In this document: positions 8,783-19,300 of the stretch, piece by piece | How positions within the stretch are numbered: the stretch's first letter is position 1 | Layout of the letters: each line of letters starts with the position of its first letter | NCBI RefSeq assembly: GCF_004569635.1 | Contig: NZ_SPOZ01000010.1 | Coordinates: 1 to 64,000, forward strand | DNA: 64,000 nucleotides | Origin: Streptococcus sp. LYSM12 | GTDB lineage: Bacteria > Bacillota > Bacilli > Lactobacillales > Streptococcaceae | Reading direction: 5' to 3' | Notes under the pieces: model-generated | Database searches by the model: none | Told to the model about the DNA's origin: nothing | Seen by the model: only the letters and a program-made list of their open reading frames with translations | Translations under genes and position numbers: made by a program

Positions 8783-11173
8783 TTATACAAAATAAATTGA
8801 ATAGCCGTCTTTACTATTTCTTTCTATACTGCTCAACATTACATTCCTTACAATCAGATGTTTTACATCCATCCTCATTTGGTCATAAGAAGCCAGAGAT
8901 TCTCGGTAATATTCTGTGATAGAATCACGCTGACCAAGTTGGCGCATAACGACAAAATTCTTTAATTGTTGCAAGTTGTCAACTTGTTCAATCCAACAAG
9001 TGTCAATCGCACGTAATACTGATAGGCGTAAAAATTCAGAAAACTGTTCATCTGTTTTCAACATTTGTTGCTTGTTTTGCACTTCTTCTTGATACAGGTT
9101 CCACAGGTAGGCTTTTAAGTTTTGTGGGTGTGACAAATCATCCTCTGAAAAGTGCTGTGGCTGATAGCTATAATTTTCCAAAATATACCGACGAAACTCA
9201 TCTAATGTTACCTGTGGATGTTGGCGCAGATAGTCTTCCATAGCTTCTTCAAAAATACGATCAACTTGAGTGCTGAGTAATCGATCTTCATAAATCAATT
9301 CATCTCGTAGGGCATAAATTTTATTTCGTTGAACACGCAAACTCTCATCAAATCGTACCGTTGATTCACGCGCAGTCACAGCTTTATCCTCACTTTTGAT
9401 CTGTGCGAGCCGGATGATTCTCTGATATCTGCGACTTTTCAACGGTTTGCCATAATTCGAACGCTCTGCATGATTCTGCTTATCAAAATAGTTATTAACC
9501 CACTTTCCACCATGCTGAATCAGCAATTCATCCTCCAAGGATACAAAAAATTGACTGAGACCAGGATCTCCTTGCCGGCCTGCTCGACCACGTAATTGCC
9601 AATCGATTCGGCTATTTGGCATTCGCTCTGTTCCAACTACAGCCAGTCCTCCCAACTCCGCAACTCCCTCTCCTAGCTTAATGTCAGTCCCACGGCCAGC
9701 TAAGGAAGTCGCTACTGTCACCGTTCCCTTACGACCTGCCTCTTTGATAATGAGGGCTTCTTTCGCTGTATTTTTCGCAGTCAATACACTATGAGGGATT
9801 CCCTCTTGTAGTAGCATACGCGAGTAAATTTCTGCGATATCAACTGTACCTGAAATCAATAAGATGGGCTGCCCTTTTGCATGCAATTCCTTGACATAAG
9901 CTAGTGTAGCATGAAGTTTTTCTGGTAAAGTGACATAAACTTTGTCCGGATAGTCAATCCGTTTTATGGGGGTATTTGTTGGAATAACCATGACAGAAAC
10001 ACGATAAGTAGAAATCAATTCATCTTCTGCCAACTTTCCAGTTCCAGTCATTCCAGCTAGTCTTGGAAACATATTGAACAAACTTTGATAAGTGACCGAG
10101 GCCATCGAGCGTGCATCTTTCGTTTTTTTAACACCTTCTTTTGTTTCGATCGCTTGGTGAATTCCGGATTGCAAACGGGTTCCTTTTAAAATCCGCCCTG
10201 TGCGATTATCTAAAAGTTGTACCTCATCATTCATTATCACATAATCCACGTCTTTTTGATAGAGATGTTGGGCACGAAGCGCTAAATTGATATGCCGGTT
10301 GAGTTCAAAATACCGCTCTTCATAGAGGTCTGTAATATCAAAAAATTCTTCTGCATATCGGCTTCCTTTTTCGGTTAAGTAAACCACTTTTTCTTCTTGA
10401 TTTACATGATACTCTTCCTCTTTTTGAAGCGTCAGAACAAATTGATTTGATACATCATAGAGATTTGATTGGACACGAGGAGAACCAGAAATAATCAAGG
10501 GCGTTTGCGCGCTATCTAACAAAACAGCATCTGCTTCATCTACAATCACATAATGAAATGGTCGCAAAAACTTATCTTTTTTATCGGCTGCTAAATTCTC
10601 AGCTAAGTAATCAAAACCAAGAGCCGTACTTGTCGTATAAGTGATGTCGGCATCGTAGACAGCACGTTTTTCTTCAATGCTTACTTCCTCATCTTCTTCG
10701 AATACACCAATTCCGACACTCAAGCCCATAAAACGATAGACATGCCCCATTTCCTCTGCATCACGACGCGCCAAATATTCGTTTGTTGTGACCAACATAG
10801 CCCCTTTGCCTAGTAAAGCATTGAGATAAAGAGGAAGCGTCGCTGTCAGGGTCTTTCCTTCACCCGTTTTCATCTCTGCAATATAGCCTTGATGCAAGGC
10901 TAATCCACCTAATACTTGGACATCAAATGGGAACATTCCTAAAATCCGCTTATCTGCTTCCCGCATCACTGCAAAGGCTTCTACCGTTAAGCTATCTAAG
11001 CTTTCTCCATTCTGCAGGCGCAGGCGAAATTCCTGCGTCTTTGCAGCCAATTCATCATCCGATAAGCGACTCATACTCGGAGCAAGCCCATTGATTTTAT
11101 TTAGAATTCGTCTTAATTCTCGTAGTTTCACCCGATTGATGAATGAATTTTTCTCTTTAATTGACACGTTCAT
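8783..11173 (-). CDS. SecA2, accessory preprotein translocase ATPase
   Basis: Motor ATPase of the accessory Sec system, driving the glycosylated SRR adhesin through SecY2. Walker A is GEMKTGEGKT-like (AEMKTGEGKT, about residue 105) and the DEAD box lies in VIVDEADAVLLD (about residue 215). A helicase motif VI-like QLRGRAGRQGDPG is present near residue 530. At 796 residues it is shorter than housekeeping SecA and lacks the C-terminal zinc-binding linker, as usual for SecA2. It is 7 bp downstream of asp3. Confidence 0.95.
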   Translation of the reverse strand: MNVSIKEKNSFINRVKLRELRRILNKINGLAPSMSRLSDDELAAKTQEFRLRLQNGESLDSLTVEAFAVMREADKRILGMFPFDVQVLGGLALHQGYIAEMKTGEGKTLTATLPLYLNALLGKGAMLVTTNEYLARRDAEEMGHVYRFMGLSVGIGVFEEDEEVSIEEKRAVYDADITYTTSTALGFDYLAENLAADKKDKFLRPFHYVIVDEADAVLLDSAQTPLIISGSPRVQSNLYDVSNQFVLTLQKEEEYHVNQEEKVVYLTEKGSRYAEEFFDITDLYEERYFELNRHINLALRAQHLYQKDVDYVIMNDEVQLLDNRTGRILKGTRLQSGIHQAIETKEGVKKTKDARSMASVTYQSLFNMFPRLAGMTGTGKLAEDELISTYRVSVMVIPTNTPIKRIDYPDKVYVTLPEKLHATLAYVKELHAKGQPILLISGTVDIAEIYSRMLLQEGIPHSVLTAKNTAKEALIIKEAGRKGTVTVATSLAGRGTDIKLGEGVAELGGLAVVGTERMPNSRIDWQLRGRAGRQGDPGLSQFFVSLEDELLIQHGGKWVNNYFDKQNHAERSNYGKPLKSRRYQRIIRLAQIKSEDKAVTARESTVRFDESLRVQRNKIYALRDELIYEDRLLSTQVDRIFEEAMEDYLRQHPQVTLDEFRRYILENYSYQPQHFSEDDLSHPQNLKAYLWNLYQEEVQNKQQMLKTDEQFSEFLRLSVLRAIDTCWIEQVDNLQQLKNFVVMRQLGQRDSITEYYRESLASYDQMRMDVKHLIVRNVMLSSIERNSKDGYSIYFV

Positions 11174-11180
11174 TTCCTCA

Positions 11181-11720
11181 TTATACTAATTGAATCAAGG
11201 GTTTTACAAACTGAAGTTCTTCTGGCAGCTGCTTTTCTGTATACTGCTTTTGTAAGGGAGAGTCACATTTCATCTCTGCGTCTTGTTCTTCTTGGTATAA
11301 GCGCATTTCTTTAAAACAGAGTTGGGTGCAGCCAGCGCTAAAAATAGAAATGGTATACGAAAAAGTATCTGGCGGACAGACAAACTGTTCTATTCCCTGC
11401 CTCAACACTTCAAAGGAAATCTTTTCATTTTGACGATTAAAAAAATCAATCTGGGCAAACATCCGTCCTGCTGGCTCTGTTGTTATACTTCGCTCCAAAA
11501 AATATGTCTGATTCGGGATTAGCAACGGTAAATCCGGACTACGTCGGTTTCCTTGATAGTTTGTCTTAGACAAAAATCGAACAATAGGCTTCCCTGAAGC
11601 TAGGCGTGGATTTTGAAATAAGACCGATTCACCCGAAAAATCAAGTGAGGAGCCATACAAATAAGCCGAGCCACTATATACTTCTTGCCAACGAATAACA
11701 GCTAGTAAACTTTTTGTCAT
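11181..11720 (-). CDS. Asp3, accessory Sec system protein
   Basis: Asp3 binds Asp1 and Asp2 and is needed for export of SRR adhesins. A start at 11720 (MTKSLLAVIRWQEVYSGSAYLYG) is preceded by GGAAGG and overlaps the asp2 stop as ATGA; an upstream in-frame start would run 57 bp into asp2 without a good ribosome site. The 179-residue product has the beta-rich, carbohydrate-binding-like character of the family (SSLDFSGESVLFQNPRLASG). The family is usually 140-160 residues, so the C-terminus is slightly long. Confidence 0.9.
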   Translation of the reverse strand: MTKSLLAVIRWQEVYSGSAYLYGSSLDFSGESVLFQNPRLASGKPIVRFLSKTNYQGNRRSPDLPLLIPNQTYFLERSITTEPAGRMFAQIDFFNRQNEKISFEVLRQGIEQFVCPPDTFSYTISIFSAGCTQLCFKEMRLYQEEQDAEMKCDSPLQKQYTEKQLPEELQFVKPLIQLV

Positions 11721-13294
11721 GAATAGTTCCTTCCATATCCTTTTTCTAGTAAGTTCACATATTGCTTCATAAACCACTTATTAATGGCACTACTATTGTC
11801 ATTATGTCGACCTTCGTAGCCTTTCGTGTAAATATGAGCCTGTTTATCCGACAGGTGCTCAATGAGGCGATGAGCAGCCTCTCCATCATAATCATCATTT
11901 TCCATGTAGGCAATTGCAAAATTGGTGTGAGGAAAATCAGACTGAGAAAATGTATCCCAAAATTTTTGATTCAGCTGTTCAATATGCTCTTCTTGAACAC
12001 CACCAGTAACATTTAACAAGACATCCGCACTGGTTTCAAATTCATCTGGTCGTTTTAATTTCATCCCTGCTGCTGTATCTCCAACATTTGTAAAGGGTTT
12101 TCCAACGATGACTCCATAGGGATTAAAGTGAGAAGCATAGTAGAGCGCCCCAAACGTCCCCATTGATAGTCCAGAGAGAATCAAATCGGAAGAAGAGAAT
12201 CCTAAATAGTCTAACGATTCCTGAATAACCGTTTTTATAGCCGTCTCCAAATTCTCTGTACCGCTATAAAAACCACCACCCTCCAAACGAGGATCTCCAA
12301 TCAGCATAAAAGGAGCCTTGAGCGATTTCATAATCCCAAACCCTTCAAAGCCCTCGGCTGGCCGAAAACCAGAAAAGTAGACATTCATCGGAGGCTTCAG
12401 ATCACCCGGATTGAAGTAATAGATAAATTCCTGACGCTTTTCATCATGGTAGCGTTCGCCTCCTAGTACAAAACGTCCCAAGCCAATTCTTGAATACCGC
12501 CAGTGTAGGGGACCAAAACTTAGTTTCCCACTTCCCTGAGCGTATACTGTCACAGCATAAAAACCAATCTCCTCATTGGGGACTAAAATATAGGGTTCTT
12601 CTAAGTCCTTTTCACTCAGTAAAATAGGATCCATCATATCATAGATACTTCCCTGTCGCATGGGAGTTAATTCTAAGCGAATGTGATTGTCTCCGAATAC
12701 CTTGATGTATTCCAACCATAATTCCAAGGCAACTGGAAAGCTACTCAGATTGTAACGAAAGGAAAACAGTGGCTCAAAGTCCTCGCCAAAATCCCCCTCA
12801 AAACTAACAGACACATGTCCCTCATACGTTAGTTTCCCTGTAAACATTGGATTAACATCAATTTCAGGTAGCTTTAGTTTAGCTCCGTATTGGCCACTAA
12901 ACAAGGTCAAATGGAGAAAACGAATGATTTCCTCTTGCGTTCCAGACACCTTTAATTCACGCAATACTTTTCGTCTAAAGATACCATATGGCTGTTCGCT
13001 TTTTAAGTTCAAGCCAGAAAGATGATAGAGTCCGTAAGCCTCAACCAGGTTCATCAAAGGCTCTAAGTCAGATTCTTTCGTTTCATCTGTGATGAAAACT
13101 GCATCAAAATGTAGACGAACCTTGGGAGGCTCTTCTCCTTCTTCCACTGCTGGGAGTTTGGCTAGGGCTAATTTTTTCTGTTCTTCTAAAAAGTGTGGAA
13201 TTTCTTCCGACCGGCTAAATAGCCACTCTACATCTTCTGGAAACTGTTCCACTTCTTCAGCCCAATCAACTTGTCCAATTTGTAAAATCTTCAT
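11717..13294 (-). CDS. Asp2, accessory Sec protein and acetyltransferase
   Basis: Asp2 is required for SRR export and, in S. gordonii, O-acetylates GlcNAc on the adhesin. The alpha/beta-hydrolase-like part has the nucleophile motif GLSMG with Ser377. A conserved GYEGRHND histidine lies in the last 30 residues. The N-terminal ~300 residues form the beta-rich half typical of Asp2. It starts 7 bp after asp1 ends and overlaps asp3 by 4 bp. Confidence 0.93.
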   Translation of the reverse strand: MKILQIGQVDWAEEVEQFPEDVEWLFSRSEEIPHFLEEQKKLALAKLPAVEEGEEPPKVRLHFDAVFITDETKESDLEPLMNLVEAYGLYHLSGLNLKSEQPYGIFRRKVLRELKVSGTQEEIIRFLHLTLFSGQYGAKLKLPEIDVNPMFTGKLTYEGHVSVSFEGDFGEDFEPLFSFRYNLSSFPVALELWLEYIKVFGDNHIRLELTPMRQGSIYDMMDPILLSEKDLEEPYILVPNEEIGFYAVTVYAQGSGKLSFGPLHWRYSRIGLGRFVLGGERYHDEKRQEFIYYFNPGDLKPPMNVYFSGFRPAEGFEGFGIMKSLKAPFMLIGDPRLEGGGFYSGTENLETAIKTVIQESLDYLGFSSSDLILSGLSMGTFGALYYASHFNPYGVIVGKPFTNVGDTAAGMKLKRPDEFETSADVLLNVTGGVQEEHIEQLNQKFWDTFSQSDFPHTNFAIAYMENDDYDGEAAHRLIEHLSDKQAHIYTKGYEGRHNDNSSAINKWFMKQYVNLLEKGYGRNYS

Positions 13295-13301
13295 ATTACG
13301 A

Positions 13302-14873
13302 TTAGTCCTTTTCTAGTAGCTCTTTCCATTGTGCTAAGATACGCCCACTTGTATAGTCTGCCATTTTTTGAATCGCATAGACCAAGGAAGCGTTCCAATT
13401 AGACAATCCATCAAAATAATAGTGAATAGCTGCTTGCAAGTCGTTAGGACCCTCTAACACCCAACCATTTTTCTTGTGACTGACGTAATCCGTTTCTACA
13501 CGATGAATTTGTGGAATTCCTGCACTGATACTTGCAATTTGTGTATAAAGATCAGGTTCCTCTCCCAAATCTAGTACCAACCGAGCCGTATCTAAGGCTT
13601 CAATAATTTGATTTTCATTACTAAAACAGTCAAACTCGATCCGACTTAGCTCAAGTTCTTGATCTTCATCTAAATGATTTTCTCCTGCATCTTCGACTAA
13701 GGTGAAAAAATGCTCCTGCTCAAATAGGCTTTCAATCTGACGGCATACCCAGTCTTTTAATTGAGATAGAGAAAACTGGTGATTAAAGGTTACCACCTTT
13801 AATTCGATTAATGGGTTTTGATCCATCATGTCTAAGAGTGACAAGAGATTAGCCTCTAACAAATCTTGACCAATAGTATCGATATAAAAATAGATGGTTA
13901 ATTCCTTGACCATTTGGCTATGCCCCAAGCGCAATCGTGTATCAAATGGTGAAATCCGTGTAAGAGCTTTTTCTTCTTTTTGTATGATTTGCAACGATTC
14001 AAGCAAACGCTTTTCTTCTTTTTCAGTATCCACAACCAATAAATCAGCAGCTTGGACAACTGATGACAATAAGGGGAGATTGCTAACATCATAGCGGTCT
14101 GCAAAGAAAGAAAAGACTTTCTTTTGTTCACTAAAACTTTTCAGAAGCAATTCATTATGCTGAGTATGGCTGGCGATAATGACGACGTCACTTGAAGTCA
14201 TTTGTTTCTGTTTTAAAGCAGCTAAACGCTCAGATAATAACTCTTCCCAGTTCTGATACAGATATTTTTGAAATGTGTGATCTGAAAACAAATTGATTTC
14301 AATATCGGAACGTTCATCTGATAGATGCTCTCTCACTTGCCAGACACCATTTTGATTGAGATAATCTTGATGGCTCTTGCTCCCATCCTCCTGATGATAC
14401 AAAATACTGGATAAAAAGCCTCGATCATCAAAGAAATACTGTTTATCAGAACGCCCTTCTTTTTGAAAATCAACAGATAAAAGATTCCCATTTTCAGCAA
14501 AATGAATGTAGGCTACTACTGTCTCAGCTTTTTTAGCTACAACAGCAAATGGACTGTACAAAAAGCGCGTTCCTTTAGGCCACTGTAATTTCTTAAAAGA
14601 AATTGGCTTGACTGATTGCGCTGAAATATTCTGCACATCATCAAAAAATGACCAATAATCTACTCCTAGCAAATCCTGCTTGTGCAAAAAATAACGTAGC
14701 TGTGGCTGATAGTTCAAAATCAGTAAGGAAGAAGGCTCCTGTGTATTTTGAAACATCTTGAGTTGATTTACAGTATCATCAAAGGTCATCCGCTCAAAAA
14801 CTCGAAACCACAGGGGGGTATTATCGTACCATGGACGCTGTTGATTATACCAAGCCGGAATAAAATAAAACAT
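13302..14873 (-). CDS. Asp1, accessory Sec system protein
   Basis: Asp1 is a glycosyltransferase-like but non-catalytic protein that forms a complex with Asp2 and Asp3 and binds SRR substrates. The start MFYFIPAWYNQQRPWYDNT is characteristic (YFIPAWY, then WY). At 523 residues it has typical length. It begins 9 bp after the secY2 stop and is followed by asp2 after 7 bp, in one tight operon. Confidence 0.93.
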   Translation of the reverse strand: MFYFIPAWYNQQRPWYDNTPLWFRVFERMTFDDTVNQLKMFQNTQEPSSLLILNYQPQLRYFLHKQDLLGVDYWSFFDDVQNISAQSVKPISFKKLQWPKGTRFLYSPFAVVAKKAETVVAYIHFAENGNLLSVDFQKEGRSDKQYFFDDRGFLSSILYHQEDGSKSHQDYLNQNGVWQVREHLSDERSDIEINLFSDHTFQKYLYQNWEELLSERLAALKQKQMTSSDVVIIASHTQHNELLLKSFSEQKKVFSFFADRYDVSNLPLLSSVVQAADLLVVDTEKEEKRLLESLQIIQKEEKALTRISPFDTRLRLGHSQMVKELTIYFYIDTIGQDLLEANLLSLLDMMDQNPLIELKVVTFNHQFSLSQLKDWVCRQIESLFEQEHFFTLVEDAGENHLDEDQELELSRIEFDCFSNENQIIEALDTARLVLDLGEEPDLYTQIASISAGIPQIHRVETDYVSHKKNGWVLEGPNDLQAAIHYYFDGLSNWNASLVYAIQKMADYTSGRILAQWKELLEKD

Positions 14874-14882
14874 AAGTTGCTC

Positions 14883-16142
14883 CTAAATTAGATTCTTGTA
14901 TTTTTTCCAATTTTGTAACATATTGACCTGCTCAATAACCCCTAATAATAAACTAGAGATAATAAAGACATTACTGATAAGCAGTGTCAAATTAACATTC
15001 TCTGCTGTACCACTTTGTAACACAATTACAAGTAAGGGCATACCACCTATCAATACCACAAAACATGCCCCAAATTGTGCTAAAATATTGATTTTCCGTT
15101 GGATATACTTTCTTGTCTGTTCACCTGGTCGAATTTTTTCAATATAGTCACCATTATTCCGCATATTTTTAGCAATATCATAGGAGTCATAATTATAATA
15201 AGAGAAACCAATGGCTAAAACATACAACAGGACGATATAAAAGAGAACACCTGGTAATTTCGATATTCCAATATTCGTTGCTAGAAAGAGTAAGGTTGGA
15301 CTATCTGGAAAGATAATCAATAAACCACTAATCACATAAGGTGGCAACAACATCATCGTCATTCCATACATGAATGGCATAGCTCCAGCTGGTGTAATGC
15401 GAATAGGGAGATAGCTTCCTTTATTATATGCATTGTTAACTCCTACTCGTCTAATGGAAATTCGATACTCTGCCCTGTAAAAAATGACCGTTACTACGAC
15501 GAGAATAAACCAGCAAAGGGCAAAAAACAGCACATTCAATCCAATGGTACCTGTTAGTCCGTTTGCCAAATACTTGCTGATATTTTCTACAAAGGAAAGA
15601 ATCATATTCACCAAAATAATGACAGTCATTCCCCCTAAGCCCTTGCGGCTATTCACTGAACCCAGCCAGGTTAAAACAAAGGATCCTGTAATTAAAAGAA
15701 AGATTGTGATTGCTCGTGCCCAAACAAGACCAGTCGCTCCTAAATCCTGAAAAAGGGAAAACTGTGCATTATTAGTCAAGCCAAAGGCTTGAATCCCTCC
15801 AATGACAATGGTAAGCAACATACGATAGCGGTGCAACTGAACACTTGTGATTTGTTTAAATATTCCAAATACAGTGAAAAAGCGCCAAATGATCATGGCA
15901 GTCATCCATGGACTCAATCCCAGTGTAAACACTGTTATACTACTAAAATTAGCTCCTGTTACAGAGGCTAGGTTATTGATTAAATCAATATTTGCCACCT
16001 GCTTCAAGGTTTCTTGATTACTTGAGAGAGTTGTAATCGGCAACATCCTCCCTGCCATATAAATGAATATAATGATTAAGGTCCAAACGATTTTAGGAAA
16101 AATGAGCGCACGCCGCCATTTTTTTTTGATTTCTACCAACAT
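14883..16142 (-). CDS. SecY2, accessory Sec channel protein
   Basis: Membrane channel of the accessory Sec system. Ten membrane segments can be picked out over 419 residues, and the protein has the SecY layout with a short, divergent sequence (AGRMLPITT near the N-terminus, SYYNYDSYDIAKNMRNNGDYIEKIRPGEQT before the last segments). It heads the operon secY2-asp1-asp2-asp3-secA2-gtfA-gtfB-asp4. The ribosome site AGGATCT is weak. An RUP-like copy lies in its 5' leader region. Confidence 0.94.
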   Translation of the reverse strand: MLVEIKKKWRRALIFPKIVWTLIIIFIYMAGRMLPITTLSSNQETLKQVANIDLINNLASVTGANFSSITVFTLGLSPWMTAMIIWRFFTVFGIFKQITSVQLHRYRMLLTIVIGGIQAFGLTNNAQFSLFQDLGATGLVWARAITIFLLITGSFVLTWLGSVNSRKGLGGMTVIILVNMILSFVENISKYLANGLTGTIGLNVLFFALCWFILVVVTVIFYRAEYRISIRRVGVNNAYNKGSYLPIRITPAGAMPFMYGMTMMLLPPYVISGLLIIFPDSPTLLFLATNIGISKLPGVLFYIVLLYVLAIGFSYYNYDSYDIAKNMRNNGDYIEKIRPGEQTRKYIQRKINILAQFGACFVVLIGGMPLLVIVLQSGTAENVNLTLLISNVFIISSLLLGVIEQVNMLQNWKKYKNLI

Positions 16143-16178
16143 GTTTTTTAGATCCTATGTAATTAACTTTTAAAATAG

Positions 16179-16284
16179 TATAGTCTTTTCGTTTGCTTTT
16201 AGTACTAGGCAAGGAGCTGCAAGCTGTACTAGAGTACGGCAAAGCGAGTGAACGAAGGAATAAAAGATAAACGAAATGACTATA
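16179..16284 (+). mobile_element. RUP-like palindromic element, copy 2
   Basis: A full-length copy in the gap between srr and secY2. It lies in the probable secY2 leader, so it could influence transcription or folding of that messenger. Confidence 0.85.
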
Positions 16285-16309
16285 ACTGCCTTCATGTTCT
16301 TTGCTTTCT

Positions 16310-16315
16310 ATTATA
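16310..16315 (-). promoter_or_regulatory. Possible -10 box of the secY2 operon
   Basis: TATAAT on the minus strand lies about 170 bp upstream of secY2, just past the srr terminator hairpin. I see no good -35 hexamer at 16-18 nt, so this is only a candidate. Confidence 0.35.
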
Positions 16316-16329
16316 ACGTATAACGCGGA

Positions 16330-16358
16330 AATAGCCATTCTGTAAGAATGGCTTTTTC
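16330..16358. terminator. Terminator hairpin after srr
   Basis: AGCCATTCT / AGAATGGCT with a short loop follows the srr stop by about 15 bp. The T-tract is better on the plus strand (TTTTTCC) than on the minus (ATTTCC), so read-through into secY2 is possible. Confidence 0.6.
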
Positions 16359-16370
16359 CATTTAGTTTAC

Positions 16371-19300
16371 TTATTCTTCATCAGTTGCTTTTTTCTTCTT
16401 GGCGAAAAGTGCTCCTAAGAAGAGACCTGCTCCAAGAATACCAGCTGTTGATGAGTTCCTTTCTCCTGTATTCGGCAAGCGATTGACCTCATATCCACTT
16501 GCAGATTCTGATTCAGAGAGGGATTCTGATACGGACTCTGAAATAGATTCAGAAATGGACTCGGATACTGACTCACTTACTGATTCAGAGATTGATTCAG
16601 AAACAGATTCACTCACTGATTCAGAAATGGATTCTGAGACAGATTCAGATACAGACTCGCTTACTGACTCTGAAATAGATTCAGATACAGACTCGCTTAC
16701 TGATTCTGAGATTGATTCTGAAACGGACTCACTCACCGATTCGGAAACAGACTCGCTCACGGACTCTGATACGGATTCAGATACGGACTCGCTCACGGAC
16801 TCTGAAATAGATTCAGACACAGACTCGCTTACGGACTCTGAAATAGATTCTGATACGGACTCGCTTACTGATTCAGAAACAGATTCTGAGACGGACTCAC
16901 TCACTGATTCGGAGACAGATTCTGATACAGACTCGCTCACGGACTCTGATACTGATTCTGATACAGACTCGCTCACTGATTCTGAAACGGATTCTGAGAC
17001 GGACTCACTTACTGATTCAGAAATGGATTCGGATACTGACTCACTCACTGATTCTGAAATAGATTCTGACACAGACTCACTTACTGATTCTGAGATTGAT
17101 TCTGACACAGACTCACTTACTGACTCTGAAATAGATTCTGACACAGACTCACTCACTGACTCTGATACTGATTCGCTTACGGACTCACTTACTGATTCAG
17201 AAATGGATTCGGATACTGACTCACTCACTGATTCTGAAATAGATTCTGACACAGACTCACTCACTGACTCTGATACTGATTCGCTTACGGACTCACTTAC
17301 TGATTCAGAAATGGATTCGGATACTGACTCACTCACTGATTCGGAGACAGATTCAGATACGGACTCACTTACTGACTCTGAAATAGATTCTGATACAGAC
17401 TCACTTACTGACTCTGAAATGGATTCTGATACAGACTCACTTACTGATTCAGAAATGGATTCTGATACAGACTCGCTCACTGATTCAGATACGGACTCGC
17501 TTACTGATTCTGATACGGACTCGCTTACTGACTCTGAAATAGATTCTGAAACGGACTCACTCACCGATTCGGAAACAGATTCTGAGACGGACTCACTCAC
17601 TGATTCGGAGATAGATTCAGAAACGGATTCACTCACGGACTCTGATACTGATTCAGATACTGACTCGCTCACTGATTCTGAGACAGATTCAGATACAGAC
17701 TCGCTTACTGATTCTGAAACAGATTCAGATACTGACTCGCTTACTGATTCTGAGATTGATTCAGACACGGACTCACTTACTGATTCTGAGATTGATTCAG
17801 ACACAGACTCACTTACGGACTCTGAAATAGATTCAGATACAGACTCGCTTACTGACTCTGATACTGATTCTGAGACGGACTCACTTACTGATTCAGAAAT
17901 GGATTCTGAGACAGATTCACTCACTGATTCAGAGATTGATTCTGAAACTGATTCACTTACTGACTCTGAAATAGATTCGGAAACAGATTCGCTCACTGAT
18001 TCAGAAATGGATTCTGAAACGGATTCGCTCACGGACTCTGATACTGATTCTGAGACGGACTCGCTTACTGACTCTGATACTGATTCTGAGACGGACTCGC
18101 TTACTGACTCTGATACTGATTCTGAGACGGACTCGCTTACTGACTCTGAAATAGATTCAGACACAGACTCACTCACTGATTCGGAGACAGATTCTGAAAT
18201 GGATTCGCTCACTGATTCTGAAACAGACTCAGAAACTGATTCACTCACTGACTCTGATACAGATTCTGAAACGGACTCACTTACTGATTCAGAAATGGAT
18301 TCTGATACAGACTCGCTCACGGACTCAGATACAGATTCTGAGACGGACTCGCTTACTGATTCTGAGATGGATTCAGAAACGGACTCGCTTACTGATTCTG
18401 AGATTGATTCAGACACAGACTCGCTTACGGACTCTGAAATAGATTCTGATACGGACTCACTCACCGATTCGGAAACAGATTCTGAAACAGATTCACTCAC
18501 TGATTCTGAAATAGATTCAGACACAGACTCACTCACTGATTCGGAGACAGATTCTGAAACGGACTCGCTTACTGATTCTGAGATTGATTCAGAAACAGAT
18601 TCACTCACTGACTCTGAAATAGATTCAGATACGGACTCACTCACTGATTCTGAGATTGATTCTGACACAGACTCACTTACTGATTCAGAAATGGATTCGG
18701 ATACTGACTCACTCACTGATTCTGAAATAGATTCAGATACGGATTCACTTACTGATTCAGAAATGGATTCTGATACGGACTCACTTACTGATTCAGAGAT
18801 TGATTCAGACACGGACTCGCTTACTGATTCTGAGATTGATTCAGAAACAGATTCACTCACGGACTCTGAAATAGATTCAGATACGGACTCACTCACTGAT
18901 TCGGAGACAGATTCTGAGACGGACTCGCTCACTGATTCTGAAATGGATTCTGAGACGGATTCGCTCACGGACTCTGATACTGATTCGGAGACGGACTCGC
19001 TTACTGACTCTGATACTGATTCGGAGACGGACTCGCTTACTGACTCTGAAATAGATTCTGACACAGATTCACTTACTGATTCTGAAATGGATTCGGAGAC
19101 GGACTCGCTTACTGACTCTGATACTGATTCAGATACTGACTCACTTACTGATTCAGATACGGATTCGCTTACTGATTCCGAGATTGATTCAGAAACAGAT
19201 TCACTCACGGACTCTGAAATAGATTCAGATACTGACTCACTTACTGATTCAGAGATTGATTCAGAAACAGATTCACTCACGGACTCTGAAATAGATTCAG

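Noticed and set aside
16093..16338. 81-codon minus-strand frame over the secY2 start
   Set aside because: It consists of an RUP-like copy and an out-of-frame part of secY2.
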